From: Dioscorea cayenensis subsp. rotundata
Lineage: Eukaryota > Streptophyta > Magnoliopsida > Dioscoreales > Dioscoreaceae
Assembly (NCBI RefSeq): GCF_009730915.1
Contig: NW_024087248.1
Coordinates: 1 to 64,000, forward strand
Direction: 5' to 3'
DNA length: 64,000 nucleotides
A program made the position numbers and the translations under genes. The notes below the pieces were generated by a model. The model worked only from the letters and a program-made list of their open reading frames with translations, made no database searches and had not been told where the DNA came from. Below are positions 46,160 to 58,027 of the stretch, in pieces; the stretch's first letter is position 1, and each line of letters begins with the position of its first letter.

Positions 46160-46486
46160 AGGTCAAAATATCAAAATGAACCCTCTATTTTGAGTTTTCT
46201 GTCCTTTTAGTCCCTATAATATAAAATGTCTTTTTGGTCATCATATTTTTCACATTTTTGACTTTTTGGTCCCTCTAATTGACGGATCTATCTTTTTGAT
46301 CCTTCTAGTTGATGACTTAGAGGGACCAAAAAGGATGAAAATGTGTAAATACGAGGATCAAAAGGACGGATTTTATAACTAAAGGACAAAAATGTGCAAA
46401 TACAAGGACCAAAAGGGTGGATTTTATATTAGAGGGACTAAAAGGGCTGCAAAGAAAAAATAGATGGACCATCTTGATATTTATAC
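46160..46486. mobile_element. MITE with 8-bp target duplication
   Basis: Inverted ends built on TCAAAATATCAAAATG and its variant, with the repeated motif TTTTAGTCCCT. It is flanked by identical ATCATTTT (46152-46159 and 46487-46494). Block A at about 28955-28980 has the uninterrupted site. The 8-bp size suggests hAT; the TTTAGTCCCT motif recalls the element at 18970-19576. Confidence 0.75.
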
Positions 46487-46837
46487 ATCATTTTATAATA
46501 GTTTAATATAATTTAAAATATAAATTTTAAAAAAATATATAATATAATAAATAAAAGATTATACAATACAAATTTTCAAGCCCTCTTCCTTACATACATT
46601 AAGGTTGATCTGGTTCAACTGATTCATTGGGTTTAGTCAAGTCAATTCCCTACTTTTAGATTTTTATAAAACCCAACCCAGTGATCAAGCCGAATCCAAA
46701 TGAACTGTCAGGTTTTAAAAACATTTGGCATACCTGATGATAGTACAAACAAGCAAAGCTTTTATTATTACAAGAAGCTATTTGTTTATAGTGATAACTA
46801 TAGTACTCATGGATGTGCTTGATTAAAGAGTGATTGA

Positions 46838-48218
46838 TTAATGGTTGAGATCCTTCGTCTTCAAAGCTAAGATGAAAACAATGTGCTTGGTTTTTTCTTT
46901 GAGGAGATGCACGGCTACATTGTGAGCATACCTTTCAAACACTTGATCAACAATGGCTTGTTTTCCAAAATGGCCAACAAGAAATGGTTCTAACACTGCT
47001 CTTATACACTTGGCCACATTGTGTCCACTCTTCACATTTTCAAAGGCTTGATCATCATCTGAGTCATCAAATGGGTCCCAGTTTGACTCAAGTATTTGCA
47101 TTTGTTCAATGTAGAATGATCCTTCACTTTGTATCACTTGTTGCACTTCTTCTTTAGATGCTGCATAAAATGGCATGTTGAATGTGTTCACCTTCTCTTC
47201 TTCCAACACTCTCTAAGTTCAACTCATCCAAATTAAATTAAATTAAATTAAATCAAATCATCAATTGGAATGACAATTGACATGTATATATATATATACC
47301 TCTTGAACCATGGAGTTTAGTGCATCTGCTACCAAACCCCAAACATGGCACTCTTCAGCTTTGGATGGATCTGAACTTTTCCTGCCCAAAAAGGACAAAA
47401 CCATTTGTCCTCCATTGACAAGCTCTTGAGAACGAAGCTTGAGGAAGCTTGAGAAATCTCTCTTGAATTGCTCTAAATATAACCTTGATATAATTGGAGG
47501 ACTTGTTCTTGAGATGTATATGTTCCCTTTGTTAATATTAACTCCACCACTCTGATGATCAATTCCTACAGGAACCTGCATGCACATTAATATATAATTA
47601 ATTAATCTAATAAATCAACAAATATAATACTAGCTATATATATACACACACACACCTGAGAGAGCCACATGAGACTATAAGAAGAGTGAGCAAAATGAAG
47701 ACTATTGCGAGGAAAGAGTCTTCCATAAAAGGAACCAGGAACACCAGCAACATAATAAGGCAGCACTTGATCCCCACTCTCTTCTTTAACCTTCTTCTCA
47801 AACAAAGATAGTGATCTGAATATTGTATTGAAATCATTGCCTTGTAAATCATTCAAGAAAAACATTATCTCCTTTGTCTTTTGACATCCGGCTTCCATTG
47901 CTGCATTAATTATCTGAGATATCACAAGGAATGCATTCGGCCCTGAAGAACACCCCAAATCAGCCACAACCAAGCTCTTTGACACAATTACTCCATTGAT
48001 GTTCTTCAAAGCTTTCTCCACCATGTCCTTTGTTTTTCTTATGGCTTTCTCCTTTTAAATAAACAAATAAAATTAATCATGCATGTGCATGAATGGCATG
48101 AAATTCATAAAAGCATAAATATTAACAGTGTAATTAGTACTTGAACTCTTGAGTTTGAGGCATAGCTTGTGTCTCCAGCACCACCAACCATGTGAAGAGC
48201 TTCTTCAACCTTCATCAT
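46838..48218 (-). CDS. SABATH carboxyl methyltransferase, intact (copy 3)
   Basis: Exons 48218-48141, 48051-47656, 47575-47300 and 47212-46838 have the same lengths as copy 2 and also give 374 residues. Splice sites are [27 protein letters not shown] and [12 protein letters not shown] are intact. Among the differences from copy 2 are SRVQ for SRLQ at the end of exon 1, NGVIV for NGEVV, MEAGCQKTK for MEAGYQKAK and LEPFLV for LEPLLV. Exon 4 starts AGAGTG where copy 2 has GGAGTG, which still splices in frame. The enzyme should methylate the carboxyl group of a small acid; the substrate is not assigned. A copia element is inserted 122 bp upstream of the start codon, leaving the TATA box (48294-48301) but displacing everything further upstream. 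Expression may therefore differ from copy 2. Confidence 0.92.
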
Positions 48219-48293
48219 GAATATATTCAATGATTGATTTCTTGTGACTTTGATTTTCTTGATGGTGTGTAATGTTTGGGGTTTCTTGATGCC

Positions 48294-48301
48294 TATTTAT
48301 A
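48294..48301 (-). promoter_or_regulatory. TATA box of SABATH copy 3
   Basis: TATAAATA on the minus strand, 76 bp upstream of the start codon and 40 bp from the copia insertion edge. Confidence 0.65.
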
Positions 48302-48340
48302 GATCAAGTAATGAAAATGAGTCCAAATATGTTGAGATAA

Positions 48341-48638
48341 TATGAAATTCAGAGATTGGTGGAAACTTCACACCTCTGTAAAGGCCAAGGTTACGTGTTA
48401 AATAATGCCGGGAACAGCCCACGGTGTGGCTTACAAAATGGAAGTTACTTGAGAATCAAGCAATATAAAAAACAATACAAGAAAATCACTATTTCTATCT
48501 TTAACAGTTATATTCCTTGAGAATCAAGGAATATCTATAGGATCGTGCTATCTCCTAATATGGTACAAATGATAACATAATTACAATTAATTACATTTAA
48601 TTGATTAATTGATATTATGATGAATTCATTCTTTAATA
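48341..48638 (-). repeat. Copia 3' LTR (element orientation)
   Basis: 298 bp. It carries the palindromic CCTTGAGAATCAAGG, shared with the other LTR. Confidence 0.9.
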
Positions 48639-48645
48639 CTCCCCC

Positions 48646-51600
48646 TCAAGTTGGAGCATGAAGATCCCGAATGCCCAACTTGCGGAGAAGAAAGTGGAAA
48701 CGATCAAGACCCAATGCCTTCGTGATGATATCAGCGAGCTGGAACTTGGTAGGAACATAGGAAGCAATAAGCTCACCAGACTGAATACGTTCCCGAACAA
48801 AATGACAGTCAATCTCGATGTGCTCAGTCCATTCATGGACGACCGGATTAGCAGAAATGTGTAAAGCAGATTGATTGTCACAATATAAGAGAATAGGGCT
48901 TGAGTTGCGCACGCCTAGAGATGAAAGTAAGCTGCAGAGCCAAACGAGTTCGCTAGTGGTGACGGCCATGGAACGGTACTCGGCTTCTGCAGAAGAGCAA
49001 GAAATAGTGACTTGCTTCTTTGTGTGCCATGATATCGGACATCTTCCGAGAGTGATGAAATAGCCGGTAGTAGATCGGTGAGTGGTCGGGCAGCTAGCCC
49101 AATCAGAATCTCAGTAACCGATCAACTGAAGAGAGGTTGGGCGACTAAGGAAGGTGCCTTATTCTGGACTGTGCTTGAGATAACGAAGAACATGAATAGC
49201 AGCACCCCAATGACTCTCACGAGGCTCGTGCATGAATTGAGCCAGTAAATGAACTGAGTAGCACAGCTTGGGACGAGTGATGGTGAGATAGAGAAAATGA
49301 CCTGTAAGGCGGCGGTAACGAGCAGGATCGGACAGAACTGGAGCAGTAGAGGACGCGAGTTGATGACGTTGTTCAATAGGGAAAGTGGCAGGTTTAGCAG
49401 CAGATAAACCACAGTCTTCTAATATCTCAAGAGTATACTTCCTTTGTGAAAGAAAGAGACCAGTGCGAGTGTGTGTGATCTCAATACCCAAGAAAAACTT
49501 TAAGGGATCCAAATCTTTGATCTTGAAGCAACTGTTAAGATAGGACTTGAAGGAAGTGCATCGACTGGTATTATTCCCAGCAATAATGAGATCATCAACG
49601 TAAACAAGGACCGCCAAAAAATCAGTACCCGAATAAAATGTGAATAAAGAATAATTTGCCTGAGATTGATGAAAACCATAAACTCGTAAAGCAGTAGCAA
49701 ATTTAGCAAACCAATTACGAGAGGCTTGCCGTAAACCATATAGAGACTTACGTAACCGATAAACTATCCCAGCAGTCTGCACTAAATACCCCGGAGGCAA
49801 ATGCATATAAACTTCCTCGTCCAAGTCACCATGAAGGAATGCGTTATTCATGTCCATCTGATGCAATTCCCAATTATTGGCGAGGACGACTTTGAGAAGG
49901 CAACATACTGTGGTCATCTCTGCAACTGGGGAAAATGTTTCATGAAAATCGAGCCCTTCAACTTGAGTGAAGCCCTTCGCCACAAGGCGGGCCTTAAAGC
50001 GCTCAATACTGCCATCAGCCTGGCACTTGATCTTATACACCCATTTGCAGCCGATGGGCCGCTTGCCCAGCAGTAGTGATTCAATTGTCCATGTCCCATT
50101 GTCCTCGAGTGCCCGTATCTCAGCGGCCATGGCATCCCGCCAACGTGCATCTTGAACAACATCCTTATATGATATGGGCTCAACTTCAGAGTCAAGAGCA
50201 GCCAGATAGGCAAGGTGAGATCTAGAAAAATTATGGTATGTGATAAATTTCTGCATCAGATAGACCATACCTGAGGAGCGAGATGAAGTGGGTGCGTGAC
50301 AAAGGGAAGGTGTTGCAGCTGTTTAGCAGATATAGTCGTTGAAATGAGTGGGGGGTCGACGAAGGTGACTAGACCAGTTTGAAGTAACATCGGAAACCGA
50401 GTCAGTGATAATGGCACTCGAAGGCTGGGTCGGATGAACAAGAATAGGTGGGTCATTGTGTGGTGTAGGTTGTTGAGACAAATCAATGACAGGACTGGGA
50501 ATAGATTGAGCCAAAGATGGGTTGGTGATAGGTGGGTTCAGTAAGGAAGATTGATCAGACGAGCAATGAGGTGGGATGATTTGTGAATTTGGTGAATTTG
50601 GCATTGAGCTCAAAGGTGATGGGGCAAGTGGAGAGGTGATGGGCTGGGCCGAAGTCGGAATAAGGCTCAAATTGTGTGGAAAGTCTAAGTTTGTGGAAGT
50701 AAGATCTGAGGAGCTTGAAGGAGGTGGAAAATGAGTTGGAGAAGTAGTTGAGTTTTCAAATGGAAAAATGTGTTCATGAAAAGTCACATCCCGAGAGACA
50801 AATATTTCTTTTGATTCTAAATCATAAACCTTCCACCCTTTAGTAGCAGGAGGATAACCCAAGAAAAATGCATCGATGAGCACTAGGTGCAAATTTATCG
50901 TTATTACATGGAAGAACCTTGGCATAACACAAACAACCAAAAACTCTAAGATGATCATAGGAGATGGATGTGTTGTAAAGAAGTTCAATAGGGGATTTTC
51001 CAGACAACAATGGGGTGGGGGTATGATTAATCAAATGAGCAACTGTTAAAATATATTCACCCAAAAACTTACCAGGGAGGTGTGCTCGGAAGCGAAGAGC
51101 CAGAGCTATATTAAGAATATGACGATGCTTTCGCTCAACACGGCCATTTTGTTGAGGACTATAAACACATGTTGTTTGATGAATAATGCCATGATCATGA
51201 AAAAATTTTTGAATTTGGCCCGATAAAAATTCTTTGCCATTATCAGTACGAATAAATTTAATAACATGCCCAAAGTGAGTTCGAACCATTGTGAAAAAGG
51301 AAGTTAAGAAACGGAAGACCTCAGATTTTTCTTTCATCAAATATATCCATATGGCCCGACTAAAATCATCTAGAATGGTTAGGAAATAATGCGCCCCAGA
51401 AAGAGACTTAGTATGATAGGGACCCCAAATATCAAAATGTAATAATTCAAAAATAGATTGAGCTTGTTTATTGCTTAATGGAAAAGATGAGCGTGCTTGT
51501 TTTGCACGGTGACATGCATCACAAATATTTTCATGTTTCTTATTGAAGGAAATACTTGGAATTATACTCATTACTTGAAAAGACGGATGACCTAGTCTTC

Positions 51601-53084
51601 GGTGCCATGTATCGGCGATTGTCACGGTCTTAGTCGAAGCACTCGCGCAAACCCCCGCCGACCCAATGCAATAGACTCCCCTTTGTAACTCACCCACTCC
51701 AATCAACCTCCTTGAGGTTAGGTCCTGTAAAAAACATCAAGAAGAGAAATATGTCACATAACAATTTAAATCGGCCGTAAGCTTGCCAATCGAAATTAGG
51801 TTACATGAGAAATTAGGAATGTATAACACGTCACGCAAAATTAGATTTGTCCCAATTTGTACATTCCCACGCATTGTAGAATGTGAGATGCTGCCATCTG
51901 CTGTAGTAATAGGACAAGGTCCGTGGATTCATGTTCGGTTGGTTAAAAATGCAAGTTGCCCTGTCATATGCTCAGAGGTGCCCGAATCAAGAATCCACGT
52001 ACCATAATTACCACTGATAGTACCTTCTAGCGGTTCAACTACTTGATTTGGCTTGAACGAGCCGAGAAGTCCAAGGAGTTACTGAATTTCTGTCTCGGTC
52101 AGTTGACGTGAGGCACCGTTGATCTGAGCCGCATCAGTAACCCCGTCTTGTGCTGCATGAGCCACTACTCCTTTACTGGAGCTGCCTTTTAGTTGTTGCT
52201 TGCCACGTCCACTGCTGTCAACATTGGCACTTTTCTTGCCCGAGCTATCACGGCGTGGCTCCCAATGATCTAGATAGCCAATGAGCTCGTAACAATGGTC
52301 TTTGTATGCCCTACCTTGCCACAATGATCACACCTTGGCTTTCCATCTTGACTAGCCCCTCGAGTAGCGTGGAATCCAATAGCCACCTTCTTAGACTCGC
52401 GGTCTCGAACAACAATTCGCTGACATTCCTCCTACACTATCAAAGCATATATATACTCGGTTTATTATAGAGAGCGGATCCATGCTGAGGATCTGGAATC
52501 GAATGGCATCGAAGGTCTCCACATTAAGACCCATTAAAAACTGATGGATCTTTCTCGACTTCTTTCTCCTTCACGTACTGTTGGGCAGCTTCACACGTAC
52601 AGGAATGTGGTTCGGAGTAGTCATCGAGTTCATGCCACAAACACTTGAGGGCCGTGAAATATTCGGTCACGGACTTTCCCTCTTGTTGTAGAAGACTCAG
52701 CTCAGTCTTGATCTGATGCACTCGTGGTGTATTTCCTTGGGAATAGCGCTGCTTCAGCTCCTCCCAAATGGCCTTGGCGTCACTCGACGTGACACTATTT
52801 TGCAACGGCTTGTCTAGCGAATTGCAGATCCATGCCGCTACCATGTTATTGCAGATAATCCACCAATGGCAATTCTAGTCATCAATTCCCGGTGTTTCGA
52901 TTGAGCCGTCCACGAACCCAAGCTTGTTTTTCACCACTAAAGCGCACTGGATTGTCCGTGACCATCCCGCATAATTGTGTCCCGTGAGCAACTGTGTGGT
53001 CAGTATCATTCCTGAATGATCAGACGGGTGGATGTAAAAAGGTGAGGAAATAGCCGGAATCTTGATGTTTTCCTCGGTGGCCAT
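48646..53084 (-). pseudogene. Copia gag-pol remnant
   Basis: Gag starts MATEENIKIPAIS at 53084, with an in-frame TAG after PGIDD (about 52872) and a frameshift near 52545. The zinc knuckle CDHCGKVGH..KDHC (about 52290-52330) is split by a shift. The protease motif DSGTSEHM is at about 51965-51990. GAG-pre-integrase and integrase lie at 51706-50840 (HRRLGHPS, FDIWGPY, RTDNGKEF, QQNGRVERKHRH), followed by a shift. RT at 50268-49159 keeps KWVYKIK, QMDMNNAFLHGDL and the catalytic VYVDDLI. RNase H ends the frame at 48969-48646 with CDNQSALHIS and ADIITKALG. It is non-functional because of the stops and shifts, but RT and integrase segments remain long. Confidence 0.9.
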
Positions 53085-53149
53085 GGTTTGTGTTTGATGA
53101 CAGCTAGGGTTGGCTAGGGTTTCGTGGTTCAAGCAAAGCTCTGGTACCA

Positions 53150-53975
53150 TATGAAATTCAGAGATTGGTGGAAACTTCACACCTCCGTAGAGGCCGAGGT
53201 TACGTGTTAAATAATGCCGGGAACAGCCCACGACGTGGCTTACAAGATGGAATTTACTTGAGAATCAAACGATATCAAAAACAATACAAGGAAATCACTA
53301 ATTCTATCTTTAACAGTTATATTCCTTGAGAATCAAGGAATATCTATAGGATCATGCTATCTCCTAATATGGTACAAATTGTTGGCATAAACCATCAACA
53401 CAAACCAATGGCTCAATACCAACTCCTCCAAACAATCAACTTCTTAATCCATGGATTATAAACCAATGGATCATCCAAACCAATGGCCTCTTAATCCATG
53501 GATGACAAACCAATGGACCATAAATTAATGGCCCAAACCATGGCTTCTTCTCCCCTATATATGAGAGGTTCTCATCCCATTTTAATACATCCAAAAGTGA
53601 GAGTGAGAGTAAGAAAAATAAGAGAGAAGAGAAAGAAGAAGAGTGAGGAAGTATGGAAAATTTATTTTGAGAGTTAGTCTATTCTCCTACTACAAGAGAG
53701 AGTACTAGTTTTCTCCTTGTTATTAAAGAGTTTGTAACTCCTGGAATTTTTCCACTTAATAATTTCTTTTATCTTTGCCCGTGGTTTTTACCCTAATTAT
53801 TTAGGGGTTTTTCACGTAACATCTTTGTGTTTTTTATTTTTCAGCATTATTTTCATTTATTTTGCTACTATATTACTCTATTCGATCTTATATTTTACAG
53901 CATAAATGATAACATAATTACAATTAATTACAACTAATTGATTAATTGATATAATGATGAATTTATTATTTAATA
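53150..53975 (-). repeat. Copia 5' LTR (element orientation), interrupted
   Basis: Pieces 53150-53379 and 53908-53975 correspond to the 298-bp LTR; the rest is the nested solo LTR and its 5-bp duplication. Confidence 0.9.
53380..53902 (+). mobile_element. Solo LTR nested in the copia LTR
   Basis: 523 bp, TGTTGGCATAAACC ... TTTTACAGCA, with flanks CAAAT and TAAAT (one mismatch). It has a plus-strand TATA-like CTATATATGAGAGG at about 53554. The other copia LTR, without it, provides the empty site. The family is not identified; the TGTTGGCATAA start is typical of copia LTRs. Confidence 0.8.
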
Positions 53976-54325
53976 GATAACCAGTAGTGATATTAGCATG
54001 TATGAAATCGTCACTCTTCATCACTCTGATGTCATCTCATGTTGTTCATGTCCTTCATTGGAAGCTTGTACTCTCTATTAATTTGATAAGCATTGATGCA
54101 GATGACTTGAGTAAGAGAGCAAAGACTAGACGTTAATTATATGGCTGTACGTGCTCTTACGTCACCATCAAACTATCGATCTCTTCATTTGTATGGACTT
54201 GAAACAAAATCACACAATGTGTTATGTGGAATAGAATTGTTTCGTGTGAAACACAACCTTGACAAAAATGCATGCACGTCCATGTTAGCGTGCATGAATG
54301 CATGTAATTGATTAAATGCAGGACT

Positions 54326-55345
54326 TAACACAAAGAAATTTACTGATGGATTTGTAAAGGTGGTGCTTTTATGTTAAAGAAAAACCATTTTTTACTCTTT
54401 TGTTTATATGATATATTTTTTTATATAAAATATATTGTTGAATATTTGATATATGGTAAATAAAATAAAAACTTAGCAAGACAAAATATAGGTTTTAAGA
54501 AACCAAGGTATAATCTAGTGGTTTCCTATTTTATTTGTGTTTGAGAGATCTCAAGTTCGAACTTCTCAAGCATAATACAAAAAAAAAAATAAAATAAAAT
54601 ATTTATCTTTAATTTATAAAAGAAAAAAAAAGGTTTTAAATCCAAATAATAGCTGTAGTGAACCGTACTCAATAACTTATATTAAGACCAAAACTGAAGA
54701 AACAGAAGTCAACATAAACAACTAATTAATAATTTAGAGATAAATTTATAAATCAATGTGAAACAGGGCAATAAAAAAAATTCGCATTTAGTTAGAGACA
54801 CACTTGCGGAAATAATGAAAAGTTGAAGAGCTAAATCCTCATCTCATGTACTTTATCTTTTAGTAATGAGTAATAAATAATTATAAAGGGCTTGCAACAC
54901 TTGTAGAACTTGACACAAAGAAATTCACTGATGGATTTGTAGAAGCTGTTAATTTTATAAAGGTGTTAAAATTTAAAATCATTTTTTTACTCTTTGTTTA
55001 TATGAATTTTTTTATATATAAAAAAATTGTTAAATATTTGTGATATGGTAAATAAAAATAAAAACTTAGCAAGACAAAAGCCAGGTTTCAATGCTGGCTA
55101 TAGTATGTCACGGTACTCTTTAACTTATATTAAGACCAAAACTGAAGTCAACATAAAGAAGTAATTAATTTAGAGATTAATTTTTATATATAAATCAATT
55201 TGAAACAGAGTAATAATAAAAAAGTTCACATTCAACTAAAGACACACTTGCAGGAATACTGAAAAGTTCGAGAATCAAATGTTTATCTCATGTACTTTAT
55301 CTTTTAGTTACGTTACGGGTAATAAATAATTATATTTAAGTTAGT
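54326..55345. repeat. Local tandem duplication inside block B
   Basis: Units at about 54326-54885 and 54905-55345 both run from CACAAAGAAATT(T/C)ACTGATGG through AAAACTTAGCAAGACAAAA to GTACTTTATCTTTTAGT. Block A has the sequence once (about 31195-31830). Confidence 0.75.
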
Positions 55346-55550
55346 AGTGTGAATTAATTTGATTTGAAGTAATCTCTATGAGTGTTTGCTGAGGAAAAAT
55401 GTATATGAAAAGAGAGCAACTTGGGCCACATTATAAGTTTTTTTTTAATAAAAGTGGACATTATAAGGTTTAAATGATCAACACAATATTATATTTCTTC
55501 TTAAAAATGTTTTGCTTTGATTAAAAAAAATAACTGTTATATTAAAAGAC

Positions 55551-56750
55551 TGTTAGTTCCACCCGTATGATTTGTGGGTTTAAAAAACACTCAAACACTC
55601 ATAGAAATTTTGCACAAACCAAAACAAAAGGAGACACACAAAATTGATAACCCAGTTCGGTGTCAACTAGTCTACGTCTAGGGGGCCAAACCCAGAGATA
55701 AACAATCCACTAAAAGAAGTGAAAATAATGAGTACAAATACTTTGTCACTCACACTCACACTCACAAATAAAAATCACTACCCTCTCTAGATTGTCTAGT
55801 GCCCATACTATCTCAAGCTCTCATCCATACCTCAACAATCTTAGAGTAAGGTAATTTATATAGATGCCTCAATGGCCCAAATATAGCTCATACCTCTTTT
55901 ATAATTTCCGCGGCTGCTAACTTTAGAACCTTCCAAAATTAGCTATTGCAATTCCTGTTGTAACCGAACTTGCAACATAGCCCTGACTGCTGGCTTGACT
56001 GAGTTTTGGTTCCGTTACGAAGCGACCTCAAGACCCATCAACCTCCCAGTCATGCTTAGTCCGAGTTGATGCAGCCAGATCTCTCGATCCCAACAACCAG
56101 TAACTAGCCTACCTCTTCAGCTTCTCACCACGCAGTCCTCTCACAAAGGGCGCACAACTCTGTGCGTCTTCACGAATCTTTCCAAACTTGATCTTCAATT
56201 CATCCAAATTTGGTCTTCAAATCTTCCCAAGAAATAGATCTTCAATCCATCATGCCAATCATACCAATATTAATAGGCATCTCTCCAACTTGACATGTCT
56301 TCAATCATACCTTTAGTAGTCTTCAAATCATATATACCATTAAGGTTTTTCAAATCATACTAACAATAGGTATGCCTTCAAATAAGTAACTCATCAATCA
56401 TTGATAGAAATTTCTTTAATTAGCCTCCATCCATATTTAGTCTTCAATCAAATCTCTAAAATATGGTCTTAATAAGATCTTGCCTTCAAGTTGTTGCTTG
56501 CTTGATCCACTTGCCAAAAACACAAGTGTCTTCATTTAGCCCCCTTGATGGTTGCTCCTCACATTGTAACACATAAAAAATAGCACCTTCAAGATCTCCA
56601 AGATATTTGCTATCTTCTAGCCTTCAAGCCAAGGACTTTTGCCATGTCACCATGCTATCCACGTCATCATCTATGCCATGTTACCATAGATGCCACATCA
56701 CCTTGACTTAGTGTCAAATCATGGCAATTAAAGTGCAATTTGCACTAACA
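55551..56750 (-). mobile_element. Solo LTR, about 1.2 kb
   Basis: TGTTAGTTCCACCC ... TTTGCACTAACA with flanks AAGAC and AAGAT. Block A (about 32030-32055) lacks it. CCAGTTCGGTGTCAAC followed by CTACGTCTAGGGGG resembles copia LTRs read in reverse, hence the minus orientation. No internal coding region. Confidence 0.7.
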
Positions 56751-57507
56751 AAGATTGTTCGTTAAGTATTAATTTAACTTTTTATTATTGACTATTCATT
56801 AGTCAACTCCTAATTAACTTAAGATGATAAAAACATATTTTTAGACTATCTGTAAATGTCCTATAAAAAAAACAAATCTAGCTAAAAAAATGTTCAGCCT
56901 AAATTTCATGAAATGATATAACAGAATTTGATTTATTTAATCTTTGGTGCTCTATAAATAAATGTGAAAGAGAAAGATTAATTCATTTAACTGACTCTAA
57001 AACAATTAGGACCAACAACTTCTAGTTGTTGTTAATGTTATGGTCGTTGTTGTAGATGCATTAACTTAGGTTTGTGAGTGCATATACATAAATATTTTTA
57101 TATGTATATATATATTTACAAATATTCTCAATATGTTTTTGCTCTGAACGATTTATTCCTTAATAAAAAAGTACTCCAAAAAATTATGAATCAAATATAC
57201 AAAACAGTAATTATGTTGCTTGATTTAAGTTAAGCTACACGTTACCCTTAAAACATCATACAAGCATCATCTTTTAGATATATATATATATATATATATA
57301 TATTATGTATATATTTATCCAAAACACAAAAACAAACTAGTTTTATTTAGTTAATTAAATAAATTCACCTAATTATTTTATGAAAAGCATCAGCAATTTT
57401 CAATTTAATTGAAGTATTAAATGTTGATGAGAATAGTAGTATCACTAACCTTAAAATCTTATTGTCACATTGACTCAAAAATTTGAGCAAAAGCTCTTAA
57501 TCATTTT

Positions 57508-58027
57508 TTTTAATAAAGTGGATAAACCACAAATTTATTAAAAAAAAAAGAGAGAAAGAAACAAAGAGCACCAAGTACAGATGAAAAAACAAAGTACCAG
57601 ACATAAGAAAACATAAAAGACTGTCTTCCTCACCAGGGATGAGGAAAACAATATCAGTACTAAAAGAAAAGACAGAAAAGGAGAGTAAAGATAACAAGCC
57701 GGGCCGGCGAAGTCAACCATCTGGAGACATAGGCCTGTCAAGCAACAAAAAGAGCAGATTACTCCTGACCAGAGGTGTGCACCGAATCACCAGCGGGGTC
57801 GGTTGATCTAGAGCTCAGGAAGTTAAGAAAACGTTTGATCCTCTGAGCAGCATCTGAGGGTTCTTGCTGATGGGACTCCGATCTGCAGAAATCCAAGAAA
57901 GAAGCAAATTAGCTGTTTTGTAGAGAGTAGAAAAAATGGGAGACCGATTTTGATTAAAAATACGGTTGTTGCGTTCCAGCCAGATATTCCAGAAAATGGC
58001 TCGAGTGCAAAGATCCCAGAGAAAATG
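57508..58027 (-). mobile_element. 5'-truncated L1-type LINE
   Basis: 520 bp flanked by identical 15-bp repeats GCTCTTAATCATTTT (57493-57507 and 58028-58042). A poly-T run on the plus strand at the left edge marks the 3' poly-A end of a minus-strand insertion. The minus frame ends with WDLCTRAIFWNIWLERNNRIF-type sequence (given here as family signature), typical of the region after RT in plant LINE ORF2. Block A (about 40262-40300) has the uninterrupted site. Confidence 0.85.

Larger units (their letters stand above)
48341..53975 (-). mobile_element. Ty1/copia retrotransposon with TA..TA termini, defective
   Basis: Flanked by identical GATAA (48336-48340 and 53976-53980); block A has one GATAA at the matching place (about 30839-30843). 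LTRs are 48341-48638 and 53150-53975. The second contains a nested solo LTR and, with that and its duplication removed, is also exactly 298 bp. In element orientation the ends are TATTAAA...TTTCATA rather than TG..CA. The primer-binding site (TGGTACCAGAGC, close to the initiator-Met type) and the polypurine tract (CTTGAGGGGGAG) adjoin the LTRs. The order protease-integrase-RT-RNase H is that of copia. Confidence 0.92.

Noticed and set aside
49801..50155. Plus-strand frames in the copia region
   Set aside because: Antisense shadows of the reverse transcriptase.
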